From: an uncultured Clostridia bacterium
GTDB taxonomy: Bacteria; Bacillota; Clostridia; UMGS1810
Reading direction: 5' to 3'
NCBI GenBank assembly: GCA_934463165.1
Contig: CAKSJG010000010.1
Span: 1-64,000, forward strand
Length of the DNA: 64,000 bases
Both the position numbers and the translations under genes were made by a program. Below, in pieces: positions 37,457 to 46,229 of the stretch. The notes beneath the pieces are model-generated. The model saw nothing but the letters and a program-made list of their open reading frames with translations. It was not told where the DNA came from and made no database searches. Every line of letters starts with the position of its first letter. The stretch's first letter is position 1.

Positions 37457-38746
37457 ATGGAAAACAAAACCGTAACGCTTCACCCCTCAAAAAAACTTTG
37501 CGGAAGCATAAATATATTATCGTCAAAATCCGAGCTGCACAGGCTTATCATATGTGCGTCTCTTGCAGACAGAGAATGCCGCATAAAATACTGCGGTGTG
37601 CTGTCAAACGATATACATGCAACAATAAACTGCATGCAGAATCTCGGCGCAAAAATTTCAACCGATGAGCAATACATATATATAAATAAAACTATTGATA
37701 AAGAAATATACGATAAAAAACGGATATTTTGTTCAGAGAGCGGATCCACTGCACGTTTCATTCTTCCGATTGCAACCTTGATATGCAAGGGCGGAGCTGT
37801 AATCGACGGATGCGGCAAGCTTCCCGAAAGGCCGCTTGACGATCTGTGCGAATGTCTTGAAAAACAGGGAGCCGAGTTTACAACGCATCATTTGCCGACT
37901 GAAATCAAAAAAACCGCATCAATACACTCGGAGCTTAAAATAAGCGGAAACATCAGTTCTCAGTATCTTTCGGGACTGCTGATGGCCTCTCCTCTTGCCG
38001 GCAGCGCCGATATCAGACTTACAACAGAGCTTACATCATCCGGATATGTTGACATAACAATTGACGCAATGAACACATTCGGCATTAACGTAAAAAAAGA
38101 AAATAATGTCTATCATGTATCCGGCACGTACAAGGTACCGGATGATACTGTTAATGCCGGCGGTGATTGGTCAAATGCAGCATTCTTTATGTGCGCGGCA
38201 GGCGAAGAAAAGTATATAAGTATAAACGGTCTTTCAATCGAATCACTGCAAAAGGACAAACAAATATATGATCTTTTGAGCGATATCGGATTTGAAACAA
38301 GCTCACATGAAAATACAATATTCGTAAAAAGAGGAAAAAACATACGACCGTTCACATACGATGCGCAGGAAACTCCTGACCTTGTCCCTATTATTTCAGT
38401 TCTTGCGGCATCCGTAAACGGAGTCAGCACCGTAAAAAACATATCGAGACTAAAGTTTAAGGAAAGCGACAGAATCAAAGCAGTGTGCGACATGATAAAC
38501 TCCCTTGGAGGAATCGCTTCGTCGGACGGCGAAAATATATATATAGAAGGAAACGGAAAGCTGAAGGGCGGAACGGTAAACGGATATAACGATCACAGGA
38601 TTGTTATGTCGGCGGCAACGGCATCGGTAATATCCGACGGAGATATCACAATAACAGATGCGGATGCAGTCAGAAAATCGTATCCCGACTTTTTTGAATG
38701 CTTTAAAAAACTTCAGGGAGGAAAGTATGAACAGTTACGGCAATAA
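37457..38746 (+). CDS. aroA: 3-phosphoshikimate 1-carboxyvinyltransferase (EPSP synthase)
   Basis: A 429-residue two-domain enzyme adding PEP to shikimate 3-phosphate. Substrate-binding motifs include SSKSELHR (about 23-30), ESGSTARFILP (about 94), SSQYLSGLLMASPLAG, RLKFKESDRI and NDHRIVMSAA. It uses the shorter SGST-R loop found in clostridial enzymes rather than the GNAGTAMR of enterobacteria. Its 3' end overlaps the aroC start by 20 bp. Confidence 0.96.
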   Translation: MENKTVTLHPSKKLCGSINILSSKSELHRLIICASLADRECRIKYCGVLSNDIHATINCMQNLGAKISTDEQYIYINKTIDKEIYDKKRIFCSESGSTARFILPIATLICKGGAVIDGCGKLPERPLDDLCECLEKQGAEFTTHHLPTEIKKTASIHSELKISGNISSQYLSGLLMASPLAGSADIRLTTELTSSGYVDITIDAMNTFGINVKKENNVYHVSGTYKVPDDTVNAGGDWSNAAFFMCAAGEEKYISINGLSIESLQKDKQIYDLLSDIGFETSSHENTIFVKRGKNIRPFTYDAQETPDLVPIISVLAASVNGVSTVKNISRLKFKESDRIKAVCDMINSLGGIASSDGENIYIEGNGKLKGGTVNGYNDHRIVMSAATASVISDGDITITDADAVRKSYPDFFECFKKLQGGKYEQLRQ

Positions 38747-39800
38747 CATAAAAATAACGGTATTCGGTCAGTCACATGCCGAAAGCATAGGCGTTGTCAT
38801 AGACGGGCTGAAATCCGGAATACAGATTGAAGAAGAATACATTGCACGGATTATGGCAAAACGCGCTCCGGGCAGCTCACCTCTTGCAACAAAAAGAAAA
38901 GAAGCCGACAAGGTACACTTTATAGCCGGTGTGGAAAACGGAAAAACCGTAGGTACAAGCGTTTGCGCCGTTATTTATAACAGCGATATGCACTCAAAGG
39001 ATTACTCCGATTTAAAGTTTAAACCGCGTCCGTCTCATGCAGACTACCCTGCAGCTGTACGGTTTGGCGAAAATTATGATCTGCGCGGAGGCGGACAGTT
39101 TTCCGGCAGGCTCACGGCTCCCATTTGCATAGCAGGCGCCATAGCACTTTCGGAGCTTGAAAAAATTGGTATATGCGTTTCGGCACATGTATATTCCATA
39201 GGCGGCATACAGGATGAAAAATTTTCTCTTACGGATGAAGAACCCGAACTTATGCAAAGACTGAACGGCGAAGCATTTGCCGTAATAGACGTCACAAAAA
39301 AAGAGAAAATGACTGTTGAAATTGAAAAAGCCGCAAAGGAGCTTGACTCTGTCGGCGGAGTGATAGAATGCAAAATAACAGGCGTACCGGCAGGCATCGG
39401 AGAACCGATGTTCTGCGGAGTGGAAAACGCAATATCCTCGGTAATATTTGCAATACCTGCCGTAAAGGGAATCGAATTCGGAGCAGGATTTGAATCTGCA
39501 AAACTTCGCGGAAGCGAAAACAATGACAGCTATTTTTATGACGGCGATGTTATAAAAACACGCACAAACAATGCCGGAGGAATATGCGGAGGAATGGCAA
39601 CGGCAATGCCGATAGTTTTCAGATGTGCAATAAAACCGACTCCGTCTATCGGACAGGTTCAGGACACCGTTGACATGAAAAACAAATGCAACACAAAATT
39701 GCAGATTCACGGCAGACACGATCCGTGTATTGCCGTAAGGGCAAATACCGTGGTCAGATGCGTTGCAGCGCTTGCAATATATGATCTTATGCAATATTAA
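38727..39800 (+). CDS. aroC: Chorismate synthase
   Basis: A 357-residue FMN-dependent enzyme making chorismate. GQSHAESIGVVIDG, RAPGSSPLATKRKEADKV, RPSHADY, GGGQFSGRLTAPI and KPTPSI are family hallmarks. The ATG sits behind GGAGG inside the last codons of aroA, indicating translational coupling; longer in-frame starts upstream are within aroA. It needs reduced flavin from elsewhere. Confidence 0.97.
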   Translation: MNSYGNNIKITVFGQSHAESIGVVIDGLKSGIQIEEEYIARIMAKRAPGSSPLATKRKEADKVHFIAGVENGKTVGTSVCAVIYNSDMHSKDYSDLKFKPRPSHADYPAAVRFGENYDLRGGGQFSGRLTAPICIAGAIALSELEKIGICVSAHVYSIGGIQDEKFSLTDEEPELMQRLNGEAFAVIDVTKKEKMTVEIEKAAKELDSVGGVIECKITGVPAGIGEPMFCGVENAISSVIFAIPAVKGIEFGAGFESAKLRGSENNDSYFYDGDVIKTRTNNAGGICGGMATAMPIVFRCAIKPTPSIGQVQDTVDMKNKCNTKLQIHGRHDPCIAVRANTVVRCVAALAIYDLMQY

Positions 39801-39829
39801 AAGCAACATACAGAAAGGAAAGATATAAA

Positions 39830-40984
39830 ATGAATCTTAATCTTGATGAAATCCGTACACAAATCAATGACATTGATGATAAAATCGCCGATTTATATGA
39901 AAAAAGACTTTCACTCTGTGATGAGGTCGCACAGTATAAAAAGTCGACAGGCAAAGCTGTTCTTGACAGCAGACGTGAAGACAGAATAATTGAAAGAATA
40001 ACTGCCGGAAGAGATAAAGACATAAAAGATGCCCTGACTGCTTTATATAAAGGAATATTCCGCACAAGCAGAGCAAGACAAACAACTTATCTTAAAAATG
40101 ACAGTCCGCTCTATACGGAAATTGCAAAAAAAGCAAAGGAAAACAACGTATTCCCCGAAAAAGCAAACGTTGCCTGCCAGGGAACACACGGCGCATACTC
40201 ACAGATTGCCTGCGACGCACTGTTTGAAAGCCCCGACACGTTATATTTTGAAAACTTTGAAAGTGTTTTCAAGAGTGTAAACTCCGGACTGTGCAAATAC
40301 GGCGTTCTCCCGTTTGAAAACAGCATTCACGGAAGCGTATGCGAAGTGTATGATCTTCTTCCGTCATTTGACGGCTATGTTGTACGCTCGGCAAAGCTCC
40401 CGATTCATCACTCACTCCTTTGCAAGCGCGGCAGCAATCTTAAAGACATCAAAGAAATTTTTTCACACAAGCAGGCAATTGCACAATGCAGTGATTTTTT
40501 AAATAAGTACCGTGATATAAAGGTGACCGTATGTGAAAACACAGCTATGGCGGCAAGGATGGTATCTGAAAGCGGAAGAGACGACATCGCGGCAATATGC
40601 TCCGAAAGCTGTGCGGAAAAATACAATCTTGACATCTTAAAAAAGGATCTTCAAAATTCAAGCATGAACTACACGATGTTCTATTGCATAGCAAAAGAGC
40701 TTGAAATATATTCCGATGCAAACAAAGCTGCATTCATGTTTAACACACCCAACCGTACCGGCGCGCTGGAAGACGTCCTTGCACTGTTCAGCACTGCGGG
40801 AATTAATCTCACCAAGATAGAGAGCAAACCAATATCGGGAAAAGATTTTGAGTTTATGTTTTATGCAGAAGCGGATATAAGCGGCGTAAATGAAGATATG
40901 CTCGGACTGTTTTCGCTTCTTGACGCAACTCTCCCATTCTTTAAGTTCATAGGCATATACAAAGAAATACAGGTTGAAAATTAA
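39830..40984 (+). CDS. pheA: Bifunctional chorismate mutase / prephenate dehydratase (P-protein)
   Basis: A 384-residue fusion: AroQ-type chorismate mutase (about 1-90, IRTQINDIDDKIADLYEKR), prephenate dehydratase (about 110-285, ACQGTHGAYSQIA) and an ACT domain (about 297-375) with Phe-binding motifs GALED and ESKP. The dehydratase motif usually written NxTRF reads NYTMF: the essential Thr stays but the next Arg is Met, worth noting for activity. It supplies prephenate to TyrA and phenylpyruvate for Phe, with likely Phe feedback through the ACT domain. RBS GAAAGG. Confidence 0.95.
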   Translation: MNLNLDEIRTQINDIDDKIADLYEKRLSLCDEVAQYKKSTGKAVLDSRREDRIIERITAGRDKDIKDALTALYKGIFRTSRARQTTYLKNDSPLYTEIAKKAKENNVFPEKANVACQGTHGAYSQIACDALFESPDTLYFENFESVFKSVNSGLCKYGVLPFENSIHGSVCEVYDLLPSFDGYVVRSAKLPIHHSLLCKRGSNLKDIKEIFSHKQAIAQCSDFLNKYRDIKVTVCENTAMAARMVSESGRDDIAAICSESCAEKYNLDILKKDLQNSSMNYTMFYCIAKELEIYSDANKAAFMFNTPNRTGALEDVLALFSTAGINLTKIESKPISGKDFEFMFYAEADISGVNEDMLGLFSLLDATLPFFKFIGIYKEIQVEN

Positions 40985-41005
40985 TAAAAAACTTCGGAGG
41001 ATAAC

Positions 41006-42235
41006 ATGTCAAAATACGGATTATGCGGCGAAAAACTTGCACACAGCTACTCTGAAACAATACACAACATGCTCGGAAATAATGATTATAAACTCCTCAG
41101 CATGACAAAAGATGAATTTTATTCATTTTTTTCTGAAAGAAAATTCAGTGCCGTAAACGTTACCATACCTTATAAAAAAGATGCGCTTACACTTTGTGAT
41201 GAGGTTTCAGAAGAAGCTGAAAGAATCGGATCTGTAAACACGGTTGTAAACAAAAACGGCAAACTTTACGGCTACAATACAGACATATTCGGCTTTATTG
41301 AAATGGCAAAGCGCGCGAAAATCGATTTTTCGGGTAAAAAGGTTCTGATTTTCGGCAGCGGAGGCACAAGCCTTACCGCTCATGCGGCATCCGAGGTTAT
41401 GGGAGCAGGAAAAATTGTAACCGTAAGCCGAACAAGCAAGGTAAATTATGAGAATGTATCATCCGAAAGCGATGCGGATATCCTGATAAATACAACCCCC
41501 GTCGGAATGTATCCGAATAACGGAAGCTGCATAATAGATTTTGATCTTTTTCCGAAGCTTTCGGGAGCGATAGATGTTGTATACAATCCGCACACGACTG
41601 AATTTGTAAGACGGGCAAAAGTTCGCGGCATTCCCTGCACGAGCGGACTGTATATGCTTGTGGCACAGGCTGCAAAAGCACATGAATTGTTTTTTGACAC
41701 GACTATTGAAAAACGCGATGATGTAATTGCCGATATATACAAAAAATGCCGAAATGCCATGATGAATATAATACTTGTCGGAATGCCCGGCAGCGGTAAA
41801 TCAACTGTCGGAAAGCTTATTGCGAATATAACAGGCAGAGAATTTTTTGACAGCGATGATATTATAACTCAAACAGAAAAGTGCTCTCCTGCCGAAATAA
41901 TTAAAAACCGCGGAGAAGAAACATTCAGGAAAATTGAATCCGAAGTAATAAAAGAGCTTTCAAAAAAATCGGCATGCGTTATAGCCACAGGCGGCGGTGC
42001 CGTCATAAAAGAAGAAAATCGCACGGCAATGCGGCAAAACTCAAATGTTGTATTTATCGAGCGCAGCATAAATGAACTTGCAACCGAATCCAGACCGCTG
42101 TCTGACGGCGGAAATGCACTTGAGAAGCTTTTTTTGCAAAGAGAAGCATACTATCGGGAGGTTTCGGATTTTACATCGGAAAACAAAAATGATGCACTTG
42201 AGTGCGCGGAGTATATAGTAAATAAACTGTTATAA
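41006..42235 (+). CDS. aroE: Fused shikimate dehydrogenase - shikimate kinase
   Basis: A 409-residue bifunctional protein, read without interruption. Residues about 1-250 are AroE (YGLCGEKLAHSYSETIHN, VTIPYK, NTDIFGF, GSGGTSLTA, TTPVGMYP). From about residue 251 the sequence is AroK (NIILVGMPGSGKSTVG, FFDSDDII, GGGAV, RPL lid). It would carry out two successive steps, 3-dehydroshikimate to shikimate 3-phosphate. The junction MMNI looks like the old kinase start. Last gene of the operon, ending at a strong terminator. 3-dehydroquinate dehydratase, the step before, is absent from the cluster. Confidence 0.95.
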   Translation: MSKYGLCGEKLAHSYSETIHNMLGNNDYKLLSMTKDEFYSFFSERKFSAVNVTIPYKKDALTLCDEVSEEAERIGSVNTVVNKNGKLYGYNTDIFGFIEMAKRAKIDFSGKKVLIFGSGGTSLTAHAASEVMGAGKIVTVSRTSKVNYENVSSESDADILINTTPVGMYPNNGSCIIDFDLFPKLSGAIDVVYNPHTTEFVRRAKVRGIPCTSGLYMLVAQAAKAHELFFDTTIEKRDDVIADIYKKCRNAMMNIILVGMPGSGKSTVGKLIANITGREFFDSDDIITQTEKCSPAEIIKNRGEETFRKIESEVIKELSKKSACVIATGGGAVIKEENRTAMRQNSNVVFIERSINELATESRPLSDGGNALEKLFLQREAYYREVSDFTSENKNDALECAEYIVNKLL

Positions 42236-42241
42236 AAAAAT

Positions 42242-42275
42242 GGCGGCAAAACGATTTGTTTTGCCGCCGTTTTTT
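42242..42275. terminator. Strong terminator of the aromatic operon
   Basis: An 11-bp stem GGCGGCAAAAC/GTTTTGCCGCC with a 5-nt loop, then GTTTTTTATT. A run of A precedes it, so it also can end the opposing gene. Confidence 0.92.
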
Positions 42276-42281
42276 ATTATT

Positions 42282-43040
42282 TTAACTGTTCTGATCTTCA
42301 TCGTTTTCGCCGGAATTCTGAACAGGATTCTGAACAGGATTCTGAACAGGATTCTGAACAGGGTTCTGAACAGGGTTCTGAACAGGGTTCTGAACGGGGT
42401 CCTGTGCAGGGTTTTGCACAGGATTCTGTGCATATTGTGCATCATATGCAGCATTGTATGCCGCATTATAAACATTTGCATCATAAGCCGCTTTTTTTGC
42501 ACTTGATTTTGCAATTGCAAGCCATATTGAACATGCAAGAACCGCAATTATCGAGATTATGTAAGCATAAAATCCGATGCCGTAATTAAAGCCGTTTCCG
42601 ATAAGTCCGCTCTCTCTCATACCAAAAGCCATGAGAAGAAAAACAAGGAATGTCAGAATATCAAAAACAATAGCGGCAACGGGCTTTTTTATTGCTGCAA
42701 AAAGCAGAGTAAAAAGCGAAAGAACTGCCAGAATAATTAAAACCACAAGTGTTATTACCATTTCATCGGCCATACCGAAAGCAGACGATGCATCGAGAAT
42801 TACTCTGGTCATTGTAAGGAATGAAATACTCGTAACATCAAATCCGGCAGCAGCACTTCCGAGAGATGCAAGACCTCCGAATGATTCCATATATTCCCTT
42901 GACATTGAAAGATACGGCAGGAAAAATGCCGCAATAAGAAGCAGCGCCGCAACAAGAGTAACCACAAACGGTGCGGTTGTTCCGTCCTTTTTCTGCGGGG
43001 GCACGGGCATCATGCCGCCCTGATAATTAATTTGATCCAT
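42282..43040 (-). CDS. Membrane protein with QNPV tandem repeat tail
   Basis: A 252-residue protein. After a short N-terminus (DQINYQGGMMPVPPQKK) come four or so transmembrane helices (about 25-190) and a C-terminal tail of about ten QNPV/QNPA/QDPV units ending in an acidic GENDEDQ. At DNA level this is a 12-bp tandem repeat, prone to length change. The hydrophobic part has the look of DUF-type four-helix proteins; function unknown. The ATG follows GGAGGTAAAG; the upstream ATG has no such site. Confidence 0.75.
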   Translation of the reverse strand: MDQINYQGGMMPVPPQKKDGTTAPFVVTLVAALLLIAAFFLPYLSMSREYMESFGGLASLGSAAAGFDVTSISFLTMTRVILDASSAFGMADEMVITLVVLIILAVLSLFTLLFAAIKKPVAAIVFDILTFLVFLLMAFGMRESGLIGNGFNYGIGFYAYIISIIAVLACSIWLAIAKSSAKKAAYDANVYNAAYNAAYDAQYAQNPVQNPAQDPVQNPVQNPVQNPVQNPVQNPVQNPVQNSGENDEDQNS

Positions 43041-43285
43041 TTTCTTTACCTCCATAAAATTATATTTTGGATATTTAACACATGACAATACCGTCATGCA
43101 TAAATTATATCTATATTATACACAAAAATTGTCTAAAAAGCAAGATAAATATCAGAAAAACTTATTTATTTTTACTTTTTTATAAATTTGTATATCGTAT
43201 TCGGCTCCCATGTGCTTAAGCAGGTGCGTTGATATTCGAACACTCGTTCTTGCGTTTAATCATATTATTTTGTATGTTTTATGCA

Positions 43286-43440
43286 GCGGAACGGTGTGGG
43301 CACCGTTCCCTACGAATAAATTGATAGGTATATTTTCAATTAAGAAATTGATTTAAACAAAAATTATAACAAGAATCCGGTTAATAATTATTTGCAAACT
43401 TTCAATAACTGAGTAGGGAACGCTGACCACAGCGTTCCGC
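43286..43440. repeat. MITE-like repeat with palindromic ends
   Basis: Copy 1 (43286-43313, GCGGAACGGTG-TGGG-CACCGTTCC-CTAC) and an inverted copy 2 (43413-43440) bracket a roughly 100-bp AT-rich middle. Each end is itself a hairpin. A third copy with the same 3' flank (AATAAATTGATAG) is at 58029-58070. The 750-bp stretch between the QNPV gene and the metal chaperone gene contains this element, the next repeat and a promoter, and no gene. Confidence 0.8.
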
Positions 43441-43544
43441 TTGCGCAATATAAACACAATAATTTAATATTATGCAAGAAATTTTTTCTTCCCCATGCGC
43501 GTAGGTGCTGATATTATCCATCCGCTCGTCTGCAAGCGCTTTTC

Positions 43545-43607
43545 GGGCGAGGCATTAGGGTATGCTTTTTATTTTTTGATTGAAAGCGAGTTTCAGCGCT
43601 GCAGCGG
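43545..43607. repeat. Partial copy of dispersed element B
   Basis: From GGGCGAGG to the GCGCT core, nearly identical to 18538-18594 (TTAGGGTAT-C-TTTTTATTTTTTGATTG type sequence). The right half of the palindrome is missing here. Confidence 0.8.
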
Positions 43608-43700
43608 TGTGTTAAAGCAAACACATTGTCACCTTCATATTTATTACTGTTCCGTTTGGAAATGTTTTTAGCCTTTTTGGAAATAATTTGTCATATACTC

Positions 43701-43729
43701 TTGATTTTTTGCCATGTATATACTATACT
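43701..43729 (+). promoter_or_regulatory. Promoter of the metal chaperone / P-type ATPase operon
   Basis: TTGATT and TATACT with a 17-base spacer, about 65 bp upstream of the first start codon. Confidence 0.78.
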
Positions 43730-43737
43730 ACAGACAT

Positions 43738-43763
43738 AACGATTAAGCAACAACTTAATTGTT
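43738..43763. promoter_or_regulatory. Operator-like inverted repeat before the metal operon
   Basis: AACGATTAAG and CTTAATTGTT (10-bp arms, one mismatch) around CAACAA, directly downstream of the -10 box. The position suits a metal-responsive repressor such as an ArsR-family protein, but no regulator gene is adjacent. Confidence 0.6.
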
Positions 43764-43792
43764 ATAAAAATCGGCGAAAGGAATGTTTTTAA

Positions 43793-44011
43793 ATGAAAAA
43801 AACTTACAAAATCGAAGTTGACTGCGCAAACTGCGCTAACCTTATGGAAAACGAAGCAAAAAAAACAAACGGAGTGGCAAATGCAACCGTAAACTTTATG
43901 CTCCAAAAAATGATTGTGGAGTTTGCTGACGGTGCAAACGCGGACGCTGTTATGAAAGATGTTCTCAAAGCATGCAAAAAAGTTGAACCTGATTGCGAAA
44001 TAGAGTTATAA
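43793..44011 (+). CDS. Heavy-metal-associated (HMA) domain protein
   Basis: A 72-residue stand-alone ferredoxin-like HMA domain with metal site VDCANCAN (Cys 11 and 14) and a further Cys pair in the C-terminal part (CKK and DCEIE). The DCxxCA form resembles the N-terminal domain of Cd/Zn ATPases rather than the MTCxxC of copper chaperones. The ATPase 34 bp downstream lacks its own HMA domain, so this gene probably supplies it in trans. Confidence 0.88.
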   Translation: MKKTYKIEVDCANCANLMENEAKKTNGVANATVNFMLQKMIVEFADGANADAVMKDVLKACKKVEPDCEIEL

Positions 44012-44045
44012 TATTTGCATATTTTTGTGACGGGAGGAATTATCC

Positions 44046-45929
44046 ATGACAAAAAAACAAAAAAAGATGCTCATACGAATAATATTTTCCGCGGTAATGC
44101 TTATCTGTCTGAAGCTTATCCCGAATTACGGCATCATTAATTTTTGTTTGTCTTTTGCGGCATATCTTATTATAGGATATGACATTTTAAGAAAAGCGGG
44201 AAAGGGAATATTAAACGGAAGAGTGTTTGATGAAAATTTCCTTATGGCAATAGCAACCGTCGGTGCATTTGCACTTGCCATATATGAAAAAAGCGGTGAT
44301 TACAGCGAAGCTATTGCGGTTATGGTGTTTTATCAAACCGGAGAACTGTTTCAAAATTATGCCGTGGGCAAAAGCCGTAAAAACATCGGAGCGCTCATGG
44401 ATATCCGCCCGGATTATGCAAATATCGAAAAAGACGGAAAACTCATTAAGGTCAGCCCGGATGAGGTCGGCATCGGAAGTACAATAGTTGTGAATCCCGG
44501 CGAAAAAATCCCGATTGACGGTGTTATAGCAAGCGGCAAATCAACGCTTAACACCGTTGCCCTTACGGGTGAAAGCGCACCGCGCGATGCATCGGAGGGC
44601 GATGAAGTCATCAGCGGATGCATTAATATGTCGGGCGTACTCAAAATCAGAACAACAAAAGAATTCGGCGAATCAACCGTATCAAAAATTTTAGAGCTTG
44701 TTGAAGAATCAAGCTCAAGAAAATCAAAATCCGAAAACTTCATTTCAAAATTTGCGCGTATTTATACTCCGGCAGTATGCTATTTTGCACTTGCGCTTGC
44801 AATTCTGCCTCCCGTTATCAATTTGATGATGGGCACAGCCGGTCTGTGGAGCGAATGGATATACAGAGCTCTGACGTTTCTTGTTATATCATGCCCGTGC
44901 GCCTTGGTTATAAGCATACCGCTGAGCTTCTTTGCCGGAATAGGCGGAGCAAGCAAAGAGGGAATACTCATAAAGGGGTCAAATTATCTTGAAACCCTCT
45001 CGCAGACAAAATACGTTGTATTTGACAAAACAGGAACTCTCACGCGCGGTGTTTTCGAGGTAAGCGCCGTTCATCACAGCCCGATGGCACGCGAAAGACT
45101 GCTAGAATATGCAGCGCTTGCCGAATGCAGCTCGTCGCATCCTATAAGCAAAAGCCTGCAAAAAGCTTACGGAAAATCTTTAAACCGCGACAGAGTCTCC
45201 GACATAGAAGAGATAAGCGGCAAGGGAATAAAAGCAACCGTTGACTCTCACTCTGTTCTTGCCGGCAACAAAAAGCTTATGGATATGTACGGAATAAAAT
45301 ATATGGACTGCCACAGTGCCGGAACAATAATTCACATGGCTGTTGACGGTGAGTATGCAGGTCATATAGTAATTTCCGATGTTATTAAATCGAATTCGAA
45401 AAAAGCAATAGAAATGCTTAAGCACTGCGGAGTTAAAAAAGCCGTTATGCTGACGGGTGACAATGCAAAAACCGCAGAACAGGTCGCAAAAGAGCTTGAT
45501 ATCGATGAAGTTCACAGCGAGCTCCTCCCTGCCGACAAGGTGGAAAAGGTATGTGAGATGATAAACCAAAAAACAGATAAAGAAAAGCTTGCATTTGTCG
45601 GCGACGGTATAAACGACGCACCCGTGCTGACGCGTGCCGATATAGGCATTGCAATGGGCGCTATGGGATCCGACGCGGCAATTGAAGCTGCGGACGTCGT
45701 ACTTATGGATGATGATCCGCTCAAAATTTCAAAGGCAATCCGAATATCAAGAAAATGCATTGCAATTGTATATCAGAATATAATATTTGCACTTGCTGTT
45801 AAGTTCCTGTGTCTGGCTCTCGGCGCGCTTGGTATTGCAAACATGTGGGCAGCTATATTTGCCGATGTCGGCGTTATGGTTATTGCTGTTTTAAATGCAA
45901 TAAGAGCTCTCAGCGTACACAAGCTTTAA
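44046..45929 (+). CDS. cadA: Heavy-metal P1B-type ATPase, Cd/Zn type
   Basis: A 627-residue cation exporter. No N-terminal HMA domain; the first transmembrane pair starts near residue 10. TGES (actuator), the metal-binding SCPCALV in helix 6, DKTGTLT with the phosphorylated Asp, SSHP of the nucleotide domain and GDGINDAP are all present. CPC with a CadA/ZntA-like sequence points to Zn, Cd or Pb export. It follows the HMA protein gene, which probably delivers metal or regulates it. Start ATG behind GGGAGG. Confidence 0.9.
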   Translation: MTKKQKKMLIRIIFSAVMLICLKLIPNYGIINFCLSFAAYLIIGYDILRKAGKGILNGRVFDENFLMAIATVGAFALAIYEKSGDYSEAIAVMVFYQTGELFQNYAVGKSRKNIGALMDIRPDYANIEKDGKLIKVSPDEVGIGSTIVVNPGEKIPIDGVIASGKSTLNTVALTGESAPRDASEGDEVISGCINMSGVLKIRTTKEFGESTVSKILELVEESSSRKSKSENFISKFARIYTPAVCYFALALAILPPVINLMMGTAGLWSEWIYRALTFLVISCPCALVISIPLSFFAGIGGASKEGILIKGSNYLETLSQTKYVVFDKTGTLTRGVFEVSAVHHSPMARERLLEYAALAECSSSHPISKSLQKAYGKSLNRDRVSDIEEISGKGIKATVDSHSVLAGNKKLMDMYGIKYMDCHSAGTIIHMAVDGEYAGHIVISDVIKSNSKKAIEMLKHCGVKKAVMLTGDNAKTAEQVAKELDIDEVHSELLPADKVEKVCEMINQKTDKEKLAFVGDGINDAPVLTRADIGIAMGAMGSDAAIEAADVVLMDDDPLKISKAIRISRKCIAIVYQNIIFALAVKFLCLALGALGIANMWAAIFADVGVMVIAVLNAIRALSVHKL

Positions 45930-46000
45930 TGATAAATATAAATAATTATTAAAAACAAGACGAAGCCGCATTCGGCGGCAGTAACACAAAAAAATTTTTT

Positions 46001-46045
46001 GCGGAGCAGTTGCGAACATGCGGATCTGCTCCGCTTTTCTTATTA
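46001..46045 (+). terminator. Terminator of the metal ATPase operon
   Basis: Stem GCGGAGCAG/CTGCTCCGC with a 16-nt loop and a following TTTTCTTATT run. A second hairpin (CCCGAACACAC/GTATGTTCGGG, 46107-46144) stands before the recombinase gene and may insulate it. Confidence 0.75.
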
Positions 46046-46229
46046 TTCTTTCTTTTCACCTTGATTTTATGAAATATAAAACAATCAATGACAAAAAATG
46101 CAAAAACCCGAACACACAGGCAAAATTCAGTTTGTATGTTCGGGCTTAATTTATATTTTAAAATACCGTACATTTGTCAGAGTGTTTGTATAAGTGATAA
46201 AATATACACGGGAAAGGAAGTTGATTTGA

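Noticed and set aside
42310..42420. 12-bp direct repeats, considered as a CRISPR or VNTR element
   Set aside because: The units are contiguous, in frame and encode the QNPV tail of a membrane protein; there are no spacers.
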